Source: Thiocystis violascens DSM 198 (lineage in GTDB: Bacteria > Pseudomonadota > Gammaproteobacteria > Chromatiales > Chromatiaceae). From it: 64,000 bases of DNA. A program made the position numbers and the translations under genes. The stretch is from contig NC_018012.1 in NCBI RefSeq assembly GCF_000227745.2, positions 1,459,478 to 1,523,477 of the forward strand, in the 5' to 3' direction. This document shows positions 48,895 to 57,797 of this stretch, in pieces. Each line of letters begins with the position of its first letter. Positions within the stretch are counted from its first letter, which is position 1. The notes under the pieces are model-generated. The model ran no database searches. It saw nothing but the letters and a program-made list of their open reading frames with translations, and was not told where the DNA came from.

Positions 48895-49821
48895 ATGCGG
48901 ATTGAATCTGTCATGCGGTTGCGCAGCGAGTTGGAGGCCCGGTTACTGCGGCTTTCCGTCGTGGCGACCCTCGTCATCGCGGGACTCGGCGTCCTGGCGG
49001 GACTCTGGGCGCGTTCGCCCGCGATCCTCTTCGATGGTTTTTTTGCCCTGATCGACGCGGCCATCACCTGGCTGACGCTGAAGGTCGCCAGACTGGTTGC
49101 CATCCGCGGCGACGATCGTCGCTTTCAGTATGGCTTCTGGCACCTGGAGCCCCTGGTCATCGCGCTGAAGGCATCGGTGCTCATCGTCTTGGTGGCTTAC
49201 GCCTTTCTGAGCGCGGTGAACAGTCTCCTCAAGGGCGGTTATCAGCCTCAGTTCGGCGTTGCGCTGGGCTATGCGGTGCTGGTCACCCTGATCTCGTTTG
49301 GGATCTGGTGGTGGATGAGGCGTCAGGCCGACCGCCTCGACTCGGGCCTGGTGCGGCTGGATGTCAAGGCTTGGCTGCTCTCGGCACTGATGACGAGCGC
49401 GCTGCTGATCGCGTTCGCCGCCGCGCTGATGCTGCGCGGGACCGCGGCCGAGGACTGGATTCGTTTTATCGATCCCGCCGCGCTCGCGCTCATTGCGCTG
49501 GTTCTGCTGCCGTTGCCATTGCGCGAGGCGCGCGAATCCTTCAGCGAGATTCTGATGATCAGTCCGCCCGACGACGACGCGCGGGTGCGCGCGGCGATGT
49601 CGGACTTCATTCGCCGCCACGGCTTTCTGGACTATCGCAGTTATGTTTCCAAGACGGGTCGCGCGTGCTTCATCGAGATTTCGGTGCTGGTGCCACCCGA
49701 CCTCTGTCTACCGGTGACCGGAATTGACGCCCTGCGCACCGAAATTGGCGCGGCGCTTGGCGACGCCGGACCGGATCGCTGGCTCACCATCGTGTTCACC
49801 GCCGATCCGACGCAGTTGTAA
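48895..49821 (+). CDS. Cation-diffusion-facilitator-like membrane protein
   Basis: A 308-residue protein from ATG 48895; the frame is open far upstream into repeat DNA, without features. Six hydrophobic helices are followed by a ~90-residue cytoplasmic domain (SDFIRRHGFLDYRSYVSKTG...), as in CDF transporters. TM2 has DGFFALIDA and the loop RFQYGFWHLEPL, both CDF-like. The TM5 segment reads DVKAWLLSALMTSALL, where the usual second metal site (H/D-x3-D) is not evident. It may therefore transport something other than Zn2+, or use a reduced site. No metal regulator is nearby. Confidence 0.8.
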   Translation: MRIESVMRLRSELEARLLRLSVVATLVIAGLGVLAGLWARSPAILFDGFFALIDAAITWLTLKVARLVAIRGDDRRFQYGFWHLEPLVIALKASVLIVLVAYAFLSAVNSLLKGGYQPQFGVALGYAVLVTLISFGIWWWMRRQADRLDSGLVRLDVKAWLLSALMTSALLIAFAAALMLRGTAAEDWIRFIDPAALALIALVLLPLPLREARESFSEILMISPPDDDARVRAAMSDFIRRHGFLDYRSYVSKTGRACFIEISVLVPPDLCLPVTGIDALRTEIGAALGDAGPDRWLTIVFTADPTQL

Positions 49822-49935
49822 GGCACGTTTGAGCCCGCCGCCGATCGGGGGGCATCTCCAGCGGCACCGCCTTGGTCAGGCCCATGTACCAGGCTTCGTG
49901 CGCTGGCTCCCAACGCCCGAGCGGAGCGCAACCGC

Positions 49936-50835
49936 TTAAAAGCGACCGATCAGGGACAGGCCCAGCATGGCCGCCGGATCCTGATCCTCTTCATGCAGGC
50001 GGTTGCCGTTGGCGTCCTCGACACGCAAGGTTGCACTGGTCGCCACCCCCGCATAGAGGCTCAATTTCAACGTCTCCGACAGATCCCGGCCGAGGCGCAG
50101 ATACACGGGAATGTAGCGATTCTCGCCAACGCCGCCGGCGAAGGGGCCGTCCTCGTCCAGACGATGGCGATAAGAACGATAGGACGCGCCGACACCCGCT
50201 TCCCAGCCCGCGTTCAGCGCGTAGGACATCTCCAGTCCAGCCGGTCCCGCCGGACCGGCCAGAAAGGGATTCGACAGGCGCAGGCGATCGGTGATGCGCC
50301 AGTCGACGATCAGAAAGGGGAACAGGCTGGTTTCCTCAATGCGCGCGAAGGCGCCGACGCCCAATCCCAAGGTCAGATCGGGACGAATGCGACGCGCCGC
50401 CGAGACCGTCGCCCCGTACTCCAGCGCATCGGAGAAGTTCGCGCTGGACTCGCCCGAATATTCGACCGTCGGGGTCACGCTCAAGCGCCAGCCATCATCG
50501 GTCATGTAACTGTATGGAGCGGACAGACCGAACCGGTAGAGCTGGCCCCACGGTTCGACGCCGCCGAAACCGCCTACCCGGTCGAAGCGCCAGTCCTCGT
50601 AGTCGGCGTGCAATCGCACACCCAGCGACGACTGCGGATCGAGCGTCCAGAAACGTCCGAACGTGGTGAGCACGCCCGCGAAACCCGCCTCGCCACCGCC
50701 GTCGAGATCGCTCTCGGTATGCAGGAGCGGCGAGATGGAATAGCTGAAATTTGCCGGCGCTTGAGCGGCGGCGCTTCCAGTCAGGATGACTGTCGTCAGG
50801 ACGAGTGCGCTATGAAACGTAACGCGCATGGACAT
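49936..50835 (-). CDS. Outer-membrane beta-barrel protein
   Basis: A 299-residue protein with a signal peptide (cleavage after GSAAA). The rest is alternating amphipathic strands ending in a C-terminal phenylalanine (MLGLSLIGRF), the outer-membrane insertion signal. Many aromatic-girdle residues are present (FGRFWTL, YGATVSAARRI). No named family is recognised; a DUF6268-like barrel is possible. It is downstream of the alkylsulfatase gene on the same strand, 119 bases apart, and may be co-regulated. Confidence 0.75.
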   Translation of the reverse strand: MSMRVTFHSALVLTTVILTGSAAAQAPANFSYSISPLLHTESDLDGGGEAGFAGVLTTFGRFWTLDPQSSLGVRLHADYEDWRFDRVGGFGGVEPWGQLYRFGLSAPYSYMTDDGWRLSVTPTVEYSGESSANFSDALEYGATVSAARRIRPDLTLGLGVGAFARIEETSLFPFLIVDWRITDRLRLSNPFLAGPAGPAGLEMSYALNAGWEAGVGASYRSYRHRLDEDGPFAGGVGENRYIPVYLRLGRDLSETLKLSLYAGVATSATLRVEDANGNRLHEEDQDPAAMLGLSLIGRF

Positions 50836-50954
50836 GATGGATACTCCGTAGTGCCGTCTGTGTTCTTCATGATGTCAGGAACTCACGACGTGCGATTGAT
50901 GCGAGCGGAAGCAAATTCAGTGTCGAATTCGCCCCTGCGACCGGCGTGCGTCAG

Positions 50955-53354
50955 CTACTCGGCAATCGGGTTGCCAACTTCGACCTTGAATGGATCGGCC
51001 GGCTCACCCTCGGCCTCTCTCGCCTTGGTGCCGGGCAGGATCTCGAAGCGTGGATCAAAATCGACCATGGTCGCGGCGATCTTATCCAGGATATCGATGT
51101 CGCCCGTGGCCTCGGCAGTGCCCGCTTCAACCTGCGCGCGCAGGGTCTTCAGACCCATCATGGTCTGCTCCAGATCCGAGCGATTGATGGTGAGGGTCAG
51201 ATCGGGCTTGTCGGCCTGAAAGCCCTGGATATTGGTCAGCGTCGCGTTCTCCAGCTCGATCAGGTATTTCTCGCCGTTGTCCGGGGTGATGAGGTTGATC
51301 GTGTAGCGCATCCCCTCGGCCTGGCGGCTGTCCATGCGAATGCCGAGAAAGTCGAGCCAGAGTCCGGTGGACATGGCCCGGATCGTATCGGCACCAGCGG
51401 TCTGGGCGATCTCGCCCTGCGGGATACCATTGCGCAGCTCGTAGGCACCGGCCAGGAAGCTGTTGCGCAGGCCGGGGTTTTCCTGCTGGTAGCCAAATTG
51501 CTCGAAGCTGTCTGCCAGCAGTTCCTTCGCGGTCTGATTCTGCGGTTCGGCCTGTACCAGCTTATTCAGGATCTCGTTGGCATAGAGATAGGCACCCTCG
51601 TCGATGAGTTGCCGGCCACGGGCCAGAATCTTGTCCGCGCCGCCCATCATCTCGACATACAGCGGAGCCGAATCGCTGGGCGAGAGCGGGATGAGCGTGG
51701 CCGGGTTGGCATCCCAGAAACCGAGGAAGCGTTGGATGACGCCCCGGCTGTTGTGTTCAGGCGAGCCGTGATAACCACGGGTGTACCAGTTTTGCTGCAA
51801 GCTCTTCGGCAGCTCGTAGACATTGTGGATCTCGTTGATGGTCACGCCCTGATTGGCCAGATGCAGCACCTGGTTGTTCAGGTTGGCGTAGAGATCGCGT
51901 TGGGCGCGGAGCACGTCCTGAATGCGGTCATTGCCCCAGCGCGGCCAATGATGGGCAGCGAACATGACCTCGGCCTGGGTGCCGAACAGGTGGAGCGACT
52001 GATTCAGATATTTCGACCAGTTCAGCGCGTTGCGCACCGGCGCGCCGCGCAGGGTATAGATGTTATGCAGCCCGGCCATCACGTTTTCGGCCATCCAGAG
52101 CACCTTGGTGTCGGGAAACCAGGTATTCATTTCGGTCGGTGCTTCGGTATTGGGCGTGAGTTGGAAGACCATCTTGACGCCATCGACCGTGATCTCCTCG
52201 ATGGGCTTGGTGATGAATCGGGTCGGCGCGATCAGGCCCACGGCACCGGACGAGACACCCTGGCCGAGCCCCTGACTGACATACCCATAGGGGCTGCGCG
52301 GCAGCAGCGTGCCGTACTGGTAGAAGAGTCGGCGGTTCATGGCATTCCCGGCAAAGACGTTCTCCGAGACCAAGGCCTCCATGAAGCCGTCGGGGGCAAT
52401 GATCTCGACCTTGCCAGCGCGCACGTCCGCCTCCTCGACAATGCCGCGTACACCGCCCCAGTGGTCGGCATGGTCATGCGAATAGATCACAGCCGTGACG
52501 GGACGGCCCTCGCCGATATGTTCCTGCAACAGCTTCAGGCCCGCCCGCGCCGTTTCCGCACTGACGAGAGGATCCAGCGCGATCCAGCCCCGCTTGCCCC
52601 GGACGAATGAAATTTGGGCCAGATCCAGGCCGCGCACCTGATAGAAGCCCGGCACGACTTCATAGAGACCGTAGTTGTTGTTGAGCTTGGCGATCCGATG
52701 CAGCGAGGGATGAATGCTGTCGAAGTCACCCTGTTGATCGATAAACTGATATTGCTCCATGTCCCAGGCGACATGACCGGCATCCGCCATGATTTGAAGA
52801 TCCTTCATCGGGGCGATCAAGCCCTTATTGTTTTCATCGAAATCGCGGGTGTCGGAGAATGGCAGAGCTTCCCGCGCCTGTTTGATCACCTCAATGGTGA
52901 AGGGCGATGGCGGCTTGCCCTTGGGATCGAAATGTCCCGGATGGAGGAAAGTGACCGGCGCTCCCGCCGCGGCGATTGGCGCGTCGTCGACGCTGTGCGC
53001 CTGAAGATTGGCCTGGACCAGTTCCGCCGGCATCCGATAGGGAACGCCGGCCCAGAGCCGCACCGCCGAGTCGAGGTTGACGGCGGCGGCATCCTTCCAG
53101 ACATAGCCGAAGTTCTGATCGAACCACTGCCGGTTGACGAACAGGATTTGCTTGACGCAATCAGGCGTCGAGATCGCGACGCCCGCGGCCCGAATGCCGG
53201 AGCAGATCCCGGACAGGTTTTCGCCCCGCTTCAGGGTAAAGGTCTGGTCCTGGGTGGCGGCGGCGGGGGTTGTTTCAGTCCCCAGCGCGAGACCCAGCGG
53301 CAACGCCGAGGCGGCGATCAGCAAGGCGATTCGGGCAATCGGTCGAGCTTTCAT
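50955..53354 (-). CDS. Periplasmic alkylsulfatase (SdsA1/BDS1-type) with N-terminal extension
   Basis: A 799-residue secreted enzyme; the signal peptide ends near TETTPAAA. Residues ~36-105 are an extra region (QTFTLKRGENLSGICSGIRAAG...PDCVKQILFVNRQW) that resembles a LysM-like fold with a probable disulfide pair. The sulfatase proper starts ~150 (PFTIEVIKQAREALPFSDTRDFD). The metallo-beta-lactamase site YSHDHADHWGG (~res 297) binds the two zinc ions. A dimerisation region follows, then a C-terminal SCP2-like domain (~680-780). SdsA1-type enzymes cleave sulfate from alkyl sulfates such as SDS to release alcohol and sulfate. Usual length is ~650-660, so the extension is the odd part. Confidence 0.9.
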   Translation of the reverse strand: MKARPIARIALLIAASALPLGLALGTETTPAAATQDQTFTLKRGENLSGICSGIRAAGVAISTPDCVKQILFVNRQWFDQNFGYVWKDAAAVNLDSAVRLWAGVPYRMPAELVQANLQAHSVDDAPIAAAGAPVTFLHPGHFDPKGKPPSPFTIEVIKQAREALPFSDTRDFDENNKGLIAPMKDLQIMADAGHVAWDMEQYQFIDQQGDFDSIHPSLHRIAKLNNNYGLYEVVPGFYQVRGLDLAQISFVRGKRGWIALDPLVSAETARAGLKLLQEHIGEGRPVTAVIYSHDHADHWGGVRGIVEEADVRAGKVEIIAPDGFMEALVSENVFAGNAMNRRLFYQYGTLLPRSPYGYVSQGLGQGVSSGAVGLIAPTRFITKPIEEITVDGVKMVFQLTPNTEAPTEMNTWFPDTKVLWMAENVMAGLHNIYTLRGAPVRNALNWSKYLNQSLHLFGTQAEVMFAAHHWPRWGNDRIQDVLRAQRDLYANLNNQVLHLANQGVTINEIHNVYELPKSLQQNWYTRGYHGSPEHNSRGVIQRFLGFWDANPATLIPLSPSDSAPLYVEMMGGADKILARGRQLIDEGAYLYANEILNKLVQAEPQNQTAKELLADSFEQFGYQQENPGLRNSFLAGAYELRNGIPQGEIAQTAGADTIRAMSTGLWLDFLGIRMDSRQAEGMRYTINLITPDNGEKYLIELENATLTNIQGFQADKPDLTLTINRSDLEQTMMGLKTLRAQVEAGTAEATGDIDILDKIAATMVDFDPRFEILPGTKAREAEGEPADPFKVEVGNPIAE

Positions 53355-53503
53355 GGTGTGTTCCTCGGGTTGGTGGTCAGGGAAAGGGATTCAATCGGAA
53401 TCGCTTGACGCATCGCCTGCTCAAGCCACATCAACGGCGACGCTGACGGTTTGGGCAGGGCCGAGGCCCAGATAACGCCAGTGATTCGGGATGCGGTTCG
53501 ATG

Positions 53504-54238
53504 TCAGAACCGCGCCGTGACGCCGAACAGCGGGCCGCTGAAATCCAGCTCGACAGTGCGCCCATCGAGCGTCTTTTCGAACGCGACATGACGCCAGCCG
53601 CCCTGGGCCGACCAGCGCTCGTTGAACTGGTAGCCGAGACTCGCGAAGACCTGCCAGGTCAGATCGGCGCCGCGATCGAATCCGCCGATGTCGGCGAAGG
53701 CCGTTGCGAACCAGCGGTCGGCGAGCGCCAGACGCGCGCGGCCGCCGAACAGCGGATCGACCCAGGTCTCACCGACGCCGAAACGCTGACCGGAGAGCCG
53801 ACCGGGCGAGAGCGAGACATCCAGATCGAGTGAATTGACTCGCAAGCCAGCCAGCAGATCGACGGCGAGCTGGTTGTCTTCATGCATTCGGTAGGCGGCA
53901 TAGACGCTCAGCGCCTTCGCCTCAGCGGCGATCCGTGCCTGCGAAAACAGCACGCCGAGCGGGGTGTCGCGGCGTTGCGAGAGATCGGCGTAGAAGAGAT
54001 CGGCGATCAGGCCCCAGCGTCCCCGACGCGCCTCGAACGCGCCCATGAAGGCCAGGTCGAGCTTGGAGAGTACGTCGCCACCGCTTTTGTCGACGTCGAG
54101 CCTTCCCCACGCCGTCTCGACCGACGATGCGATGCCCGGCACCCAGGCATAGGGCGAGAGCGTAAAGCTCCAGCCGGAGTTTTGCGCCGCCGTTGGTCCG
54201 GCGACCACCATCGCCAAGCAGACAACCGCCGCCTTCAT
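53504..54238 (-). CDS. Outer-membrane beta-barrel protein, second
   Basis: A 244-residue protein from ATG 54238, with signal peptide (cleavage after PTAAQ). The mature part is about eight to ten amphipathic strands (GWSFTLSPYAWVPGI; GRWGLIADLFYADLSQ; ...LFGVTARF), ending in Phe. It resembles small OmpW/OmpA-like barrels without a named family. It is upstream of the alkylsulfatase on the same strand, so the three genes may form an uptake or degradation unit for surfactant-like sulfates (inference). Confidence 0.75.
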   Translation of the reverse strand: MKAAVVCLAMVVAGPTAAQNSGWSFTLSPYAWVPGIASSVETAWGRLDVDKSGGDVLSKLDLAFMGAFEARRGRWGLIADLFYADLSQRRDTPLGVLFSQARIAAEAKALSVYAAYRMHEDNQLAVDLLAGLRVNSLDLDVSLSPGRLSGQRFGVGETWVDPLFGGRARLALADRWFATAFADIGGFDRGADLTWQVFASLGYQFNERWSAQGGWRHVAFEKTLDGRTVELDFSGPLFGVTARF

Positions 54239-54355
54239 TGATGACCGCCTCTGAAACGGGTCGGAAGATCGACCGTGCGAGCACGAAAAGATGCAGTGGA
54301 TCATCGCGCCGACATCGCCATCTGTCCAATGCATAATGACTCCATCTTCGAGACC

Positions 54356-54548
54356 CTAAACAGCGCCCGGAGCGGTATGCGATGTTTTTGGATTGGGTCG
54401 GCTTTGGCAAAATCGACGATTGCCAGAGTGGCGCGGTTTAAGATATTAAATAATATAAAATTTTAAACCGCGTCCAGCGCCAGGGTCCGTGTGTGGCACG
54501 GCGGGCGTCATCACTGAAACATCGCTTCTCGCTCTGGACGCGGTTTAG
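54356..54548. repeat. 87-bp inverted-repeat element, copy 1 (dimer)
   Basis: Two units, 54356-54441 and about 54460-54548, each bounded by AAACCGCG/CGCGGTTT-type ends. They are joined by an AT-only spacer (GATATTAAATAATATAAAA), which is identical in copy 2. The first unit shares GGTATGCGATGTTTTTGGATTGG with copy 2. Confidence 0.85.
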
Positions 54549-54841
54549 GTTCATCTTGCATCGGAACAAAAGATACGTAGACTCTCCGCATCCAAATGAC
54601 GAGTGCCGTGTTCTTGAGGGATCATCCGATTGCCAAGGCATAGCGTTGCCCGGTCACGGACGGTCGAGTCACCATCCCACGGCAGAGCCGGGGTCTTTGA
54701 ATTTGTGAGCCGCTCAAAGTAACCGCATGCCCAGTCATGCTGGCCACGATCATTGCATTGCCGCTTTTCATTCTGACGCACCCATTGGCTAACGCACCCA
54801 TTGGGTGATACCTCCTTCTTGTCGCACACAGGAGTATAGGT
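54549..54841. promoter_or_regulatory. Upstream region of the arginine-transporter gene
   Basis: Two 13-bp direct repeats ACGCACCCATTGG (54776-54788 and 54792-54804) lie 16 bases apart, the second forming part of a perfect palindrome CACCCATTGGGTG (54795-54807). They sit 35-65 bases before the ATG and are a likely operator. No gene was seen in the rest of the gap. Confidence 0.5.
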
Positions 54842-56266
54842 ATGGCCGCAGAGCAGACATTCTCCCGCCTGACCCTGACCGCCATGGTCGTCGGATCCAT
54901 GGTGGGAGCCGGCATCTTTTCGCTTCCCGCCCGATTCGGCGGTGCAACCGGGCCCTTCGGCGCCATCATCGCCTGGCTGATCGCCGGGGGCGGCATGCTG
55001 ATGCTCGCCTTCGTCTTCCAGTCGCTGGCCGTGCGCAAGCCCGAACTGGATGCCGGTATCTACGCCTATGCCAGGGCAGGCTTCGGCAACTATCTGGGTT
55101 TCGCGGCCGCCTTCGGATTCTGGGCCGGCACCTGTCTCGGCAACACCACCTATTTCGTACTCATCAAGTCGACCCTGGGGGCCATCGTCCCGATGTTCGG
55201 CGATGGCAATACGCCGAGTGCCATCTTCTTTTCCTCCCTGATCCTCTGGTCGGTCCACTTCATGATTCTGCGTGGAATCAAAGAGGCCGCGTTCATCAAC
55301 CAGGTCGTGACCGTCGCCAAGATCCTCCCGATTTTCCTGTTCATCATCATTCTGGTCTTTGCCTTCAAGGCCGATCTGTTCGCGGCCAGCTTCTGGGGCG
55401 GCGGGGCCTACAGCGCAGCCGAGATCTTCAATCAGGTACGGGGCACCATGCTGGTCACGGTCTTCGTCTTCATCGGAATCGAGGGCGCCAGCGTCTACTC
55501 CCGCTTTGCCAGAAAGCGCGAGGACGTGGGCTGGGCGACCGTCATGGGCTTCATCGGCGTGCTCTGCCTGCTGGTGATGGTCACCCTGCTGCCCTACGGC
55601 GTGATGCTGCGGCCCGAATTGGCCGAACTGCGTCAACCCTCAATGGCAGGGGTTCTGAGGTTCGTCGTCGGCGACTGGGGTGCCTGGTTCGTCAGTATCG
55701 GACTCATCGTGTCGGTGCTTGGCGCCTACCTGGCCTGGTCACTGCTGGCCGCCGAGGTCCTGTATTCCGCCTCCAGGAGCGAGCTGGTGCCGAAATGGCT
55801 GGGCCGCGAGAACAGGAACGGGGTACCCGCGACCGCGCTCTGGCTCACCAATATCCTGGTCCAGATATTCCTGATCTCGACGTTCTTCGCGCAGGAGGCA
55901 TTCAACCTGGCACTGGAGATGACCAGCGCCATGACGCTGATCCCCTATGTGCTGGTCGCGGGCTATGCACTGAAGCTTGCCCTGACACGGGAGACCTATG
56001 CGCCCGGATCCAGGGATCTGGCCCGCGACCTGATCTGGGCCGCCATCGCCACCCTCTATACGATCTTCATGCTCGTCGCGGGCGGACTCACTCATGTGCT
56101 GCTGTCCTGCATCCTCTTCGCGCCCGGCACGCTGTTATTCATCTTTGCCAGACGCGAGCAGGGCCGCAAGGTCTTCACCACGATCGAGATCGGCCTCTTC
56201 GCCATCATCTGCATCGGGGCGGCGATCGGCGTCTACGCGCTGGTCACCGGTCTGATCACCATTTAA
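54842..56266 (+). CDS. arcD: APC-family basic amino acid antiporter (arginine/ornithine type)
   Basis: A 474-residue membrane protein with 12-13 helices of the amino acid-polyamine-organocation superfamily. The substrate-site motif is at TM1 (VVGSMVGAGIFSLPARFG, ~res 16-33), then LDAGIYAYARAGFGNYLGFAAAFGFWAG and later GIEGASVYSRFARKREDVGWAT, matching basic amino acid/polyamine antiporters of the YdgI/ArcD kind. The arginine deiminase gene follows, so arginine uptake in exchange for ornithine or citrulline is likely. The stop TAA (56264-56266) coincides with the left end of a repeat element. Substrate is inferred from context. Confidence 0.88.
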   Translation: MAAEQTFSRLTLTAMVVGSMVGAGIFSLPARFGGATGPFGAIIAWLIAGGGMLMLAFVFQSLAVRKPELDAGIYAYARAGFGNYLGFAAAFGFWAGTCLGNTTYFVLIKSTLGAIVPMFGDGNTPSAIFFSSLILWSVHFMILRGIKEAAFINQVVTVAKILPIFLFIIILVFAFKADLFAASFWGGGAYSAAEIFNQVRGTMLVTVFVFIGIEGASVYSRFARKREDVGWATVMGFIGVLCLLVMVTLLPYGVMLRPELAELRQPSMAGVLRFVVGDWGAWFVSIGLIVSVLGAYLAWSLLAAEVLYSASRSELVPKWLGRENRNGVPATALWLTNILVQIFLISTFFAQEAFNLALEMTSAMTLIPYVLVAGYALKLALTRETYAPGSRDLARDLIWAAIATLYTIFMLVAGGLTHVLLSCILFAPGTLLFIFARREQGRKVFTTIEIGLFAIICIGAAIGVYALVTGLITI

Positions 56267-56456
56267 ACCGCGCCCAGTGCGGTATGCGATGTTTTTGGAT
56301 TGGATCAGCCTTGGCAGAGTCGACGACCGTGTGCACTGGCGCGGTTTAAGATATTAAATAATATAAAATTTTAAACCGCGTCCCCACCAAGGGGCGTGAA
56401 TGCGCCAAGCGTCGAACTCACTCGAAACTCAGCATTTCGCACTGGACGCGGTTTAA
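56262..56456. repeat. 87-bp inverted-repeat element, copy 2 (dimer)
   Basis: Units at 56262-56350 and about 56368-56456, same AT spacer as copy 1. The left end supplies the stop codon of the transporter gene. The second unit shares ACTCACTCGAAA and TCAGCAT with the single unit at 59 kb. Confidence 0.85.
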
Positions 56457-56489
56457 CAGAGATCCATCTCACGAACGGAGGACTGTTTC

Positions 56490-57770
56490 ATGACGACGAA
56501 AAATCAGCCCGCAACCGCCGGTAACCCGCCGGTCTATGGCGTCCACTCCGAGGTTGGAACCCTGCGTAAGGTCATGGTGTGCGCGCCCGGCCTGGCGCAC
56601 ACGCGCCTGACCCCGAGCAACAATGACGACCTGCTGTTCGACGACATGCTCTGGGTGCAGAACGCCAAGCGCGACCATTTCGACTTCATGACCAAGATGC
56701 GCGACCGTGGCGTCGATGTCGTGGAGATGCACAACCTGCTCGCCGAGACGGTCGCGGATCCGGGGGCGCGGGGCTGGATCCTGGATCGCAAGATCACGCC
56801 AAACAATGTTGGCCTGGGGTTGATGGAGGACACCCGAGCCTTCCTCGAAAGCCTCGACCCACGCGCGCTCGCCGAGTTCCTGATCGGCGGACTCTCGGTC
56901 ATCGACGTGCCGGATGAATTCGCCACCTCGGACTACCTCTCCCTGGTGCGCGAGGCCCACGGCGTAACCGAGTATCTGCTGCCGCCGCTGCCAAACACGC
57001 TCTATACCCGTGACACGACCTGCTGGATCTATGGCGGCGTGACCCTCAACCCGCTCTATTGGCCGGTACGCCGGGAAGAGACACTGCTCACCACGGCGAT
57101 CTACAAGTTCCATCCGAGCTTTGCCAATGCCGGCATCCAGGTCTGGTGGGGCGATCCGGACCAGAATTTCGGTCTGGCGACCCTGGAGGGCGGGGACGTG
57201 ATGCCCGTCGGCAACGGGGTCGTGCTCATCGGCATGAGCGAGCGGACCTCCCGTCAGGGCATCTCCCAGGCCGCCGCCGCGCTCTTCGCCAGGGGAGCAG
57301 CCGAACGGGTCATCGTCGCAGCCATGCCCAAGCTACGCTCGGCCATGCACCTGGATACGGTCTTCACCTTCGCCGACCGGGATCTGGTTACCCTGTTCCC
57401 GCCCATCATGGATCAGGTGCATGCGATCACGCTGCGACCGGGCGACCGCGAAGGCGTGGTCGATGCGACGCTGGAGAAGAAACCCTTCGTCGATGTCGTC
57501 GCCGAGGCACTGAACTTCAAGGCACTGCGCATCATCGAGACCGGCGGCAACCACTATGCCTCCGAACGTCAGCAGTGGGATAGCGGCAACAATCTGGTCG
57601 CGCTCGCCCCCGGCGTGGTGATCGCCTACGACCGCAACACCTGGACCAATACCGAGCTGCGCAGGGCCGGTGTCGAGGTCATCACCATCGTCGGCGCCGA
57701 ATTGGGCCGCGGTCGCGGCGGCGGTCATTGCATGACCTGCCCGCTGATCCGGGATCCGGTCGACTTCTGA
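56490..57770 (+). CDS. arcA: Arginine deiminase
   Basis: A 426-residue cytoplasmic enzyme converting arginine to citrulline and ammonia. It starts [21 protein letters not shown] and contains the [14 protein letters not shown] and [20 protein letters not shown] segments (the Asp and Arg that bind the guanidinium). It ends [18 protein letters not shown] with the catalytic cysteine. Strong ribosome site (ACGGAGGA) before ATG 56490. Ornithine carbamoyltransferase and carbamate kinase genes are not nearby, so ATP formation by the full ADI pathway cannot be shown from this locus. Confidence 0.96.
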   Translation: MTTKNQPATAGNPPVYGVHSEVGTLRKVMVCAPGLAHTRLTPSNNDDLLFDDMLWVQNAKRDHFDFMTKMRDRGVDVVEMHNLLAETVADPGARGWILDRKITPNNVGLGLMEDTRAFLESLDPRALAEFLIGGLSVIDVPDEFATSDYLSLVREAHGVTEYLLPPLPNTLYTRDTTCWIYGGVTLNPLYWPVRREETLLTTAIYKFHPSFANAGIQVWWGDPDQNFGLATLEGGDVMPVGNGVVLIGMSERTSRQGISQAAAALFARGAAERVIVAAMPKLRSAMHLDTVFTFADRDLVTLFPPIMDQVHAITLRPGDREGVVDATLEKKPFVDVVAEALNFKALRIIETGGNHYASERQQWDSGNNLVALAPGVVIAYDRNTWTNTELRRAGVEVITIVGAELGRGRGGGHCMTCPLIRDPVDF

Positions 57771-57797
57771 TGCAGATCGAAGGAAGACGGGGGCGGG

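Noticed and set aside
49835..49930. Coding-looking piece on the minus strand (...AHEAWYMGLTKAVPLEMPP...) between convergent genes
   Set aside because: It could be a remnant of a gene end, but it is under 35 codons with no start and cannot be assigned.
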